From contig CAZWLQ010000033.1 in the NCBI GenBank assembly GCA_964634615.1, forward strand, positions 1-6,136: a stretch of 6,136 nt of DNA. The letters are read 5' to 3'. The stretch is from EsbW-18 sp964634615 (GTDB lineage Bacteria > Patescibacteriota > Minisyncoccia > Phycocordibacterales > EsbW-18). The position numbers and the translations under genes are program-made. Positions 1-4,830 of this stretch are shown piece after piece; the stretch's first letter is position 1; the number at the start of each line of letters is the position of its first letter. The notes below the pieces were generated by a model. It was given only the letters and a program-made list of their open reading frames with translations, did no database searches and was not told the DNA's origin.

Positions 1-1
1 G

Positions 2-673
2 ATAGATGTTGTTCCGGTAATAATTCCAGACTCATTCGAAACTCTTTCTGAAAAGGCCGAGAGGGTGAGGGAGCTTGTGCCGCGGATACAAATCGACATT
101 GCGAATGGTTCTTATGCGCCTACGAGGACGTGGCCATACACGAACGACGGGCACATCGCACGCCTCCTTTCACAGGATGAAGGACTGCCGTTCTGGGAAG
201 ACCTCTCATACGAAGTCGATATGCTTGTACGGAATCCGGAGGATGTACTCGATCAGTGGATCGACATCGGCGTTGATGCGGTAGTCATTCACATTGAAAG
301 CACAAGCGAACACTCTCTAATTCTGCAGAAAGCCAGAGAAAGAAATGTTGAGATTGGATGGGCATTGAAACCGTCAACGCCGAACCAAACACTCTTTGAC
401 ATCATTGAATCCGCAGGCATGCCAAATTTCATCCAAGTGATGGGCAGTGACACCATCGGTCACTCCGGTGTTGAGCTTGATGAAGCGGTGTACGAAAAAA
501 TTGCTGACATCCGTGCGATGTACCCCGAACTTCCGATTGCTGTTGATATCGGTGTGAATGAAGACACTGCAGCGGCACTCATTGATGCTGGAGCAACCAC
601 GTTAGTTGCGGGCTCTGCGATATTTGAAGCACCCGATGTGCGAGAAGCAATTGAGCAGCTGGAGAATCTCTAG
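2..673 (+). CDS. rpe: Ribulose-phosphate 3-epimerase-like protein, 5' end missing
   Basis: The reading frame is open to the left edge, so the true start lies outside the window. The GTG at 65 is internal, because residues before it (VVPVIIPDSFETL) already match the first beta strand of the family. About 223 residues are visible, close to the full family length, so only a few are missing. The fold is a TIM barrel that would interconvert ribulose 5-phosphate and xylulose 5-phosphate in the cytosol. Visible family blocks are QIDIANG (codons 89-109), EVDMLVRNPE, IHIES, GWALKPSTP, IAVDIGVNEDTAAALIDAGA and VAGSAIF, the last forming the phosphate-binding end. Two of the four usual metal ligands look replaced: the first His is Gln (codon 89-91) and the His of the HLMV block is Asp (218-220). 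The two Asp ligands remain (95-97 and 545-547). The transketolase genes downstream fit a pentose-phosphate role. Epimerase superfamily is near certain; the exact reaction is less so. Confidence 0.85.
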   Translation: MDVVPVIIPDSFETLSEKAERVRELVPRIQIDIANGSYAPTRTWPYTNDGHIARLLSQDEGLPFWEDLSYEVDMLVRNPEDVLDQWIDIGVDAVVIHIESTSEHSLILQKARERNVEIGWALKPSTPNQTLFDIIESAGMPNFIQVMGSDTIGHSGVELDEAVYEKIADIRAMYPELPIAVDIGVNEDTAAALIDAGATTLVAGSAIFEAPDVREAIEQLENL

Positions 674-676
674 GTC

Positions 677-704
677 TTGACTTTTTCTTCTTTTCACTTA
701 CAAT
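677..704 (+). promoter_or_regulatory. Sigma70-type promoter for the small-peptide unit
   Basis: TTGACT at 677-682 and TACAAT at 699-704 are separated by 16 bases of T-rich sequence. Transcription would start near 711. The promoter begins three bases after the epimerase stop codon and is followed by the 810-998 ORF and a terminator at 1014-1045, so it appears to drive one short transcript. The -10 hexamer is the same as in the promoter before the transketolase gene. Confidence 0.7.
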
Positions 705-714
705 AAACCCCAGA

Positions 715-786
715 TGAGCGACCACGTAGGCGCGTGAAAACGGGTTCGTAGCACTTAGTTACAGGTTTGTTTCAGTCGAACAAACC
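715..786 (+). other. Leader with potential RNA hairpins, including a perfect 8-bp inverted repeat
   Basis: This is the untranslated leader between the predicted start near 711 and the ATG at 810. The clearest element is a perfect 8-bp inverted repeat, GGTTTGTT (764-771) and AACAAACC (779-786), around a 7-base loop. There is no T-tract after it, so it is not an intrinsic terminator. Upstream, GCG..CC/GG..CGC around 717-733 and CGT-GAAA-ACG (733-742, a GNRA-type loop) could also fold, though these stems compete with each other. I recognise no known riboswitch class. It may be a translational control structure, a protein-binding operator, or chance. Confidence 0.35.
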
Positions 787-809
787 ACAACCCCAATTTT
801 CATACGCAT

Positions 810-998
810 ATGAGGATATTCCGGTCGATAGGACTTGGTATTTTTCTCCTCGTCCTTGCAACCGCGATGCCACGTGTCTTTCGTTCTCTTGAGGAAACCG
901 TTATTGCGCTTTTCAGCACAGCGCAGATGGTTCTCAAAGAAACCGAAAATCTTGTCGCGTCGCCAGCCTCGCTCGCAGTTCCCTCGGTGCCATTTTAA
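810..998 (+). CDS. Small hydrophobic peptide (62 aa), unknown function
   Basis: This is a 62-residue ORF starting at ATG 810. Residues 1-6 (MRIFRS) are basic, residues 7-20 (GLGIFLLVLATAM region) are hydrophobic, and residues 22-48 could form an amphipathic helix (FRSLEETVIALFSTAQMVL). The tail is rich in Ala, Ser, Pro and Val. This suggests a signal peptide or single membrane anchor with a short exposed part. Support for a real gene is its placement: a good promoter at 677-704 upstream and a strong terminator 16 bases after the stop. No Shine-Dalgarno sequence is seen, which is also true of most other plus-strand genes here. I recognise no family. The alternative is that the transcript is a non-coding RNA of about 330 bases and the ORF is incidental. 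Overlapping ORFs in other frames and on the other strand cross the terminator and lack a promoter. Confidence 0.55.
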   Translation: MRIFRSIGLGIFLLVLATAMPRVFRSLEETVIALFSTAQMVLKETENLVASPASLAVPSVPF

Positions 999-1013
999 CC
1001 GCACCGAAACGTC

Positions 1014-1045
1014 AGCCCCCACTTCACCGTGGGGGCTTTCTCGTT
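1014..1045 (+). terminator. Intrinsic terminator after the small-peptide ORF
   Basis: AGCCCCCAC (1014-1022) pairs perfectly over 9 bp with GTGGGGGCT (1029-1037) across a 6-base loop (TTCACC), and TTTCTCGTT follows. The GC-rich stem with a trailing U-rich stretch on the plus strand ends the unit that starts near 711. It insulates the unit from the transketolase operon, whose promoter begins right behind it. Confidence 0.85.
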
Positions 1046-1073
1046 GGTCGAGAAATGCTTTCGTTGCTACAAT
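1044..1073 (+). promoter_or_regulatory. Extended -10 promoter of the transketolase operon
   Basis: TGCTACAAT at 1065-1073 is a good extended -10 element (TG, one base, TACAAT). A weak -35 match, TTGGTC, lies at 1044-1049 with an 18-base spacer and touches the tail of the preceding terminator. Transcription would start near 1080, giving a leader of about 10 bases before the ATG at 1091. That leaves no room for a normal ribosome binding site and argues against any start codon upstream of 1091. Confidence 0.65.
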
Positions 1074-1090
1074 TCGTAGTAGCAATTCCT

Positions 1091-1954
1091 ATGGCACACC
1101 TCTCTGATGAACAACTGAAAGCGCTCGAGCTCAAAGCGAACGATATTCGCATCTCCCTGATTGATATGCTCGAGGATGCAGGAAGCGGGCACACCGCAGG
1201 ACCCTTGGACATGGCGGATATCTTCACCGCGTTTTATTTTCATATTTTGAAGCACGATCCGAAGAATCCGGCGTGGGAGGAGCGCGATCGTTTGATATTA
1301 AGCAACGGCCACATCGTTCCTATTCGCTACACAACGATGGCACACGCAGGGTACTTTCCCCTTGAAGAACTAAAAACACTCCGTAAATTCGGAAGCCGTC
1401 TCCAGGGACATCCCGAACGAGAACGATTGCCGGGACTTGAAACGACCTCGGGCCCTCTCGGCTCAGGTCTCTCACAAGCAGCTGGGTATGCGTATGGCGC
1501 ACGAATGGACGGAAAGAAAGTCCGTGTGTACTGCGCGATGTCCGACGGCGAACTCCAGGCAGGGAACACATGGGAGGGTGCGATGTTTGCGGGAAACAAC
1601 AACCTTTCAAACCTCACCGCGGTGATTGATCGCAACAATATTCAAATTGACGGTATGACGGAAAATGTGATGCCGCTTGAACCATTGGCCGACAAGTGGC
1701 GCGCATTCAATTGGCACGTGATTGAAGTTGATGGACACAACATCCGAGCGTTCATTGACGCTGTCGAGGAAGCAAAAGCGATTGTTGAGAAGCCGACCGT
1801 GATTATTGCACACACAATCGCAGGCAAGGGAATCAAAGAAATTGAATATGATTACCACTGGCATGGTAAGGCACCTTCAGCAACCGAAGAAAAACAATTC
1901 CTTGCAGAACTCCGCACGCTCAAAGGAAAAATAGAATCACCACACAATGATTAG
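1091..1954 (+). CDS. tkt: Transketolase, N-terminal (thiamine-diphosphate-binding) subunit
   Basis: This 287-residue protein matches the first third to half of transketolase. It should pair with the product of the next gene to form the active enzyme, which moves two-carbon units between sugar phosphates in the non-oxidative pentose phosphate pathway. Visible motifs are SGHTAGPL (His 34), SNGH (His 74), QGHPER (His 107), TSGPLGSGLSQAAG, the thiamine-diphosphate/metal motif SDGE (151-154) running to DRNNIQIDG (180-188), and TIAGKG and HGKAP near the end (His 258). The usual GDGE is SDGE here; the Asp is kept. I chose ATG 1091 (MAHLSDEQ) over the ATG at 1055, which lies upstream of the predicted transcription start. 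There is no Shine-Dalgarno sequence. The stop overlaps the next start by 8 bases (ATGATTAG), so translation is probably coupled. SNGH and HGKAP fit transketolase better than deoxyxylulose-phosphate synthase. Confidence 0.95.
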   Translation: MAHLSDEQLKALELKANDIRISLIDMLEDAGSGHTAGPLDMADIFTAFYFHILKHDPKNPAWEERDRLILSNGHIVPIRYTTMAHAGYFPLEELKTLRKFGSRLQGHPERERLPGLETTSGPLGSGLSQAAGYAYGARMDGKKVRVYCAMSDGELQAGNTWEGAMFAGNNNLSNLTAVIDRNNIQIDGMTENVMPLEPLADKWRAFNWHVIEVDGHNIRAFIDAVEEAKAIVEKPTVIIAHTIAGKGIKEIEYDYHWHGKAPSATEEKQFLAELRTLKGKIESPHND

Positions 1955-2933
1955 AAAAGACGCACAATTGAATTCAAAACTTTTCGACAAGGACGTCGAA
2001 CAGAAGCCAACGCGTGATGGATTCGGCACGGGGCTCGTGGAAGCAGGAAAGGCGGACGGTCGTGTTGTCGCACTCTGTGCCGACCTTACGGAGTCAACCC
2101 GTGTCGAATGGTTTCAAAAAGAATTCCCAGACCGATACATCGAAATCGGTGTTGCAGAACAAAACCTTGCAACGGTTGCATCAGGCCTTGCGAATTACGG
2201 TAAAATTCCGTTCATCACAAGTTACTCAACATTCTCTCCTGGTCGCAACAACGAACAGATTCGCACAACGATTGCAATCAATAATGTTCCGGTGAAAATC
2301 GTCGGGTGTCACGCAGGCATTTCTGTTGGCCCTGATGGCGCAACACACCAAGCGCTCGAGGATATCGGACTCATGCGTATGCTTCCGCGAATGGTCGTGA
2401 TTGTCCCTGCGGATAGCGTTGAAGCACATAAGGCAACGGTTCAAGCTGCAAAAACAAACACACCGGTCTATATTCGCCTCGGCCGCTCGAACACGCCGAT
2501 AATGACCACAAACAGCACCCCGTTCGAGATTGGCAAAGCGTATCGCGCATGGGAATCAAGCGAACCAAAAGTTGCATTGATTGCAACCGGCGCATTGCTT
2601 CACGAAGCACTTAAAGCTGCAAAAGCGCTCGATGAGGAAGGAATCGGAAGCGTTGTGGTAAATCTTCACACGGTGAAGCCGATTGATGCAGAGACAATCA
2701 TCGCAGTTGCGAAACAATGCGGACGCGTCGTTACCATCGAAGAACACCAAGTCGCAGGTGGGGCAGGAAGCGCCGTTGCAGAAGTGCTTGCAGCAAATCA
2801 TCCTGTTCCGATGGCGTTCATCGGTGTACATGACCAGTTCGGCCAATCAGGAACTCCAGCGGAGCTTATCAAACACTACAAAATGGATGCGGAATCGATT
2901 ACGGAAGCCGCAAGAAAGCTTATAAATGGATAA
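1947..2933 (+). CDS. tkt: Transketolase, C-terminal (pyrimidine-binding) subunit
   Basis: This 328-residue protein supplies the other half of a split transketolase. Residues about 20-185 are the pyrimidine-binding domain. They carry GVAEQNL with the glutamate (Glu 71) that activates thiamine diphosphate, SYSTFSPGRNNEQIR, and GPDGATHQALEDI (His 134). Residues about 205-328 are the transketolase C-terminal domain, with ATGALLHEALKAA, NLHTVKPID, EEHQVAGGAGSAV (265-277) and the tail block DQFGQSGTP. Together with the N-terminal chain this gives about 615 residues, slightly below the usual single-chain enzyme. Split transketolases are known in archaea and are common in candidate-phyla-radiation bacteria. 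The start overlaps the upstream stop by 8 bases, which favours equal production of both chains. A pyruvate dehydrogenase E1 beta or DXS identity is less likely because the partner chain is clearly of transketolase type. Confidence 0.95.
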   Translation: MIRKDAQLNSKLFDKDVEQKPTRDGFGTGLVEAGKADGRVVALCADLTESTRVEWFQKEFPDRYIEIGVAEQNLATVASGLANYGKIPFITSYSTFSPGRNNEQIRTTIAINNVPVKIVGCHAGISVGPDGATHQALEDIGLMRMLPRMVVIVPADSVEAHKATVQAAKTNTPVYIRLGRSNTPIMTTNSTPFEIGKAYRAWESSEPKVALIATGALLHEALKAAKALDEEGIGSVVVNLHTVKPIDAETIIAVAKQCGRVVTIEEHQVAGGAGSAVAEVLAANHPVPMAFIGVHDQFGQSGTPAELIKHYKMDAESITEAARKLING

Positions 2934-3711
2934 TTATATGAAGCGTTCAACAAAAACCATTTTCTTGCTGATTCTCTATCCATTCATTGCCGCAGCGTTT
3001 TGTCTGCTTTTTGAATTCAACAGTTTCATGTCCGTCATTGTTTTCTTGGTTGTACCTTCCGTGTATTTTTCGTTGGGCATCAAACGTTCAGTCCCTAAAA
3101 TTATTGTCTTTGCCATACCGCTCTCACTTCTTCTTTTCATACCAATTGACTATATTGCACATACGACGGGTCAATGGTTTCTGATTGATACAATGTTCCC
3201 TCGAATATTTGGCATTGTTCCTATAGAAGATGTTATATGGGCCTTTTTCTCCATCTACTTTGTCATAGCGCTCTACGAGTATTTCCTAGATTCTCGGCGC
3301 AATACTCAGATATGGCATGCTCGAATGAAATATTGTTACATTGTTTGTTCTTGTATCTTCATCCTTTTTCTCTTACTTTACACATTGTATCCCTCAGCGC
3401 TCGTTATTCCTTTTTTCTACGCATGGATCGGCACAGTGGTTCTTGCGATTCCTCTCGGTCTCGAGCTTCTTAGAAGACCGCGCCTGTTTGCTCGAATGAC
3501 GGTTTTGGGAGCATACTTTTTTCTCTTTTCGTTCATCTATGAGCTCGTTGGTCTAAAACTTGAGTGGTGGAACTTTCCTTCGACTCAATTCTTTGGATGG
3601 GTAGAGGTGGTTGGCCTGAGGTTTCCTCTCGAAGAATTTATTTCCTGGTTCGTGCTGTTTGCTGCATGTATAGTGGCATACTACGAGTTTCTTGATGACG
3701 ATGAAAAATAA
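2926..3711 (+). CDS. Lycopene cyclase domain membrane protein (fused, two-repeat type)
   Basis: This 261-residue protein has about eight hydrophobic segments (near residues 11-29, 34-50, 57-74, 99-120, 136-154, 158-178, 191-209 and 233-253). It contains two copies of the signature of the heterodimeric lycopene cyclase family (CrtYc/CrtYd, fused in archaea and fungal CarRA). Repeat 1 has IDYIAHTTGQW (74-84) then PIED (99-102). Repeat 2 has YELVGLKLEWWNF (205-217) then PLEE (234-237). Family members cyclise the ends of lycopene in the membrane to give beta-carotene-type rings. No other carotenoid gene is visible here, so substrate and product are unknown. ATG 2926 overlaps the transketolase stop by 8 bases, mirroring the junction upstream. 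ATG 2938 (MKRSTK), five codons in by count of methionines, is an equally plausible start. The DNA is T-rich, as expected for a hydrophobic protein. Domain identity is strong; enzymatic activity is inferred. Confidence 0.8.
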   Translation: MDNYMKRSTKTIFLLILYPFIAAAFCLLFEFNSFMSVIVFLVVPSVYFSLGIKRSVPKIIVFAIPLSLLLFIPIDYIAHTTGQWFLIDTMFPRIFGIVPIEDVIWAFFSIYFVIALYEYFLDSRRNTQIWHARMKYCYIVCSCIFILFLLLYTLYPSALVIPFFYAWIGTVVLAIPLGLELLRRPRLFARMTVLGAYFFLFSFIYELVGLKLEWWNFPSTQFFGWVEVVGLRFPLEEFISWFVLFAACIVAYYEFLDDDEK

Positions 3712-3715
3712 ACAT

Positions 3716-4183
3716 ATGAAAAAACTTCTTAAAGGATCAATTGTTTTCTTAGTCGTTATCATCGCTGTGGGAAGTTATCTGTGGTATGTGGATGACAAGA
3801 CGGGGGTTCGCACGCAGCTATCACAGGAGGAAACACAAGAACTAAAAAATTTGGTTTTTACGAATGTCAAAACATGGCTAAAGATCGACAATCCAAAGAT
3901 TGACGATGTAGTAACTATTGAAGAAATAAATGCATCAAGTACAGCGGCAAAAGGGAAATGGATTGATATCAAGGGATATCCTGGAAATGATGACTACGGG
4001 GTAATTCATTCAGACTGGATTGCTTGGAGAATGGAGGGCGGTGCTTGGGAGGTGGTGCCGGGAGGATATTATCATTTTGATTGTTCTGATTTGGATAGAA
4101 TACCTCCTCGTTTTGACGATTTTTTTCGCGCAGTGATCTATGGACCAACAGGAGAACGAACCTGTGCGTATCCTGGAATATAG
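3716..4183 (+). CDS. Single-pass membrane protein with extracytoplasmic domain, unknown function
   Basis: This 155-residue protein starts MKKLLKGSIVFLVVIIAVGS, a classic basic N-terminus followed by one membrane segment (about residues 7-24) that acts as an anchor or uncleaved signal. The rest should be outside the membrane. It begins with a charged helical stretch (LSQEETQELKNLV), followed by a probable beta-rich part with KGKWIDIKGY, SDWIAWRMEGGAWEVVPGG and YYHFDCSDLDRIP. Two cysteines near the C-terminus (in FDCSD and RTCAYPG) could form a disulfide. The helix-then-sheet pattern recalls small cystatin/NTF2-like extracytoplasmic domains, but I recognise no family. I chose ATG 3716, 4 bases after the previous stop. 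In-frame ATGs at 3695 and 3701 would overlap the upstream gene and add a polar stretch before the anchor. It belongs to the same transcript as the lycopene cyclase gene. Confidence 0.75.
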   Translation: MKKLLKGSIVFLVVIIAVGSYLWYVDDKTGVRTQLSQEETQELKNLVFTNVKTWLKIDNPKIDDVVTIEEINASSTAAKGKWIDIKGYPGNDDYGVIHSDWIAWRMEGGAWEVVPGGYYHFDCSDLDRIPPRFDDFFRAVIYGPTGERTCAYPGI

Positions 4184-4200
4184 GATGCCACGCACGAGCT

Positions 4201-4425
4201 ATGAATCTTAAAATCGGCTTCTATAAACACTACAAAGGTCACACAATGAAGGTGCTTGGCGTTGCAAAACACTCCGAGACACTTGAAGATTTGGTCGTGT
4301 ATGAGCACCTGGGTACAAACGAACTCTCTGACTTGTGGGTCAGACCACTTGCGATGTTCCTTGAAGATGTTGAAGTCGACGGGAAGAAAATGAAGCGCTT
4401 TGAATATATTGGAGAAACCGTATAA
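4201..4425 (+). CDS. DUF1653-like small protein
   Basis: This 74-residue protein matches the DUF1653 family along its whole length. It has YKHYKGHTMKVLGVAKHSET (residues 8-27), LEDLVVYEHL, LWVRPLAMFLEDVEVDGK and a final RFEYIGE. The family is a small soluble beta-rich domain of unknown function. The conserved KG, HSET and WVRP positions are all present, so this looks like an intact member. The gap to the previous stop is 17 bases, and to the next gene 5 bases, consistent with one transcript. No Shine-Dalgarno sequence or separate promoter is clear. Confidence 0.85.
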   Translation: MNLKIGFYKHYKGHTMKVLGVAKHSETLEDLVVYEHLGTNELSDLWVRPLAMFLEDVEVDGKKMKRFEYIGETV

Positions 4426-4430
4426 GTAGC

Positions 4431-4793
4431 ATGAAAAGTAAGTCCAAAAACAAAAAGCCACACATACTCCGTTTTCGTGCAGTGAACAAGGATACTTTTC
4501 ATGCCTTGCGGGACGGAAGAAAAAAGATTGAAACTCGAGCGGCAACTGAAAAATACCGTGCTTTCAAAAAGGGAGACGCAGTGAAATTTGTGTGTGGAAG
4601 GGAATCTTTCACTCGCACCCTCAAAAGCGTGGAATATTTTTCTTCAATCGGAGCATTGTTCAAAAAATATACGCCCCAGGAAGTTAATCCCCGCAACAAA
4701 ACAGTCGCAGAGGCGCGAACAATGTACTACTCGTTTCCAGGGTATCGGGAGAAAATAAAGAAACTTGGTTTGGTCGCATGGACGTTAAAATAA
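4431..4793 (+). CDS. ASCH domain protein (putative RNA-binding)
   Basis: This 120-residue protein has the layout of an ASCH domain, a PUA-like beta-barrel fold linked to RNA binding and, in some members, RNA or nucleoside amidohydrolase activity. Visible features are a basic N-terminal tail (MKSKSKNKKP), LRFRAVNKDTFHALRDGRKK leading into IETR (33-36, the typical G-K-K-x-E-x-R element), FKKGDAVKF (45-53), a SVEYFSSIGALF strand and loop (66-77), and a final strand GLVAWTL. Parts of the middle (PQEVNPRNKTVAEARTMYY) form the helical insert seen in many members. Whether it is an enzyme cannot be told from this sequence. It starts 5 bases after the DUF1653 stop and ends at the convergent terminator region. 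Confidence 0.8.
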   Translation: MKSKSKNKKPHILRFRAVNKDTFHALRDGRKKIETRAATEKYRAFKKGDAVKFVCGRESFTRTLKSVEYFSSIGALFKKYTPQEVNPRNKTVAEARTMYYSFPGYREKIKKLGLVAWTLK

Positions 4794-4830
4794 AAAAGAG
4801 CCCGCCTGCTTGAAAGCCAGGGCGGGACTC
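4791..4830 (-). terminator. Intrinsic terminator of the transglycosylase gene, possibly shared by the convergent operon
   Basis: GAGCCCGCC (4798-4806) pairs with GGCGGG-A-CTC (4821-4830, one bulged base), with an inner GCT-TGAA-AGC hairpin (4808-4817). Read on the minus strand, the stem follows directly on the TGA stop at 4831-4829 and is followed by CTCTTTTTTATTTT, a strong U-tract. On the plus strand only a weak CTTCTT follows, so termination of the plus-strand operon here is possible but less certain. Confidence 0.85.

Noticed and set aside
714..750. Hammerhead-ribozyme-like order: GATGA, a stem, GAAA, then a stem
   Set aside because: The core would read CAGATGA instead of CTGATGA, two extra bases sit before GAAA, and no convincing stem I or cleavage site closes the structure.
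677..1045. Known structured RNA such as tmRNA, RNase P RNA, SRP RNA or a familiar riboswitch
   Set aside because: None of the conserved core sequences of these RNAs is present, and there is no tRNA-like end. The only well-defined structures are the 8-bp hairpin and the terminator.
759..1085. 108-codon minus-strand ORF opposite the small-peptide unit
   Set aside because: It runs straight through the terminator hairpin, has no promoter or ribosome binding site, and its Arg/Lys/Cys/Trp-rich sequence looks like a shadow frame.
835..1107. 90-codon plus-strand ORF overlapping the small peptide and terminator
   Set aside because: It spans the terminator and the transketolase promoter and overlaps the better-supported frames. 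Its composition is typical of an out-of-frame reading.
1091..2933. Deoxyxylulose-phosphate synthase, suggested by the nearby carotenoid-cyclase-like gene
   Set aside because: The N-terminal chain has the transketolase-type SNGH, QGHPER and HGKAP blocks, and the protein is split. The neighbouring epimerase also points to pentose phosphates.
4113..4140. Possible internal promoter (TTGACG) before the DUF1653 gene
   Set aside because: There is no acceptable -10 hexamer at 16-18 bases, and the match lies inside the coding sequence of the preceding gene.
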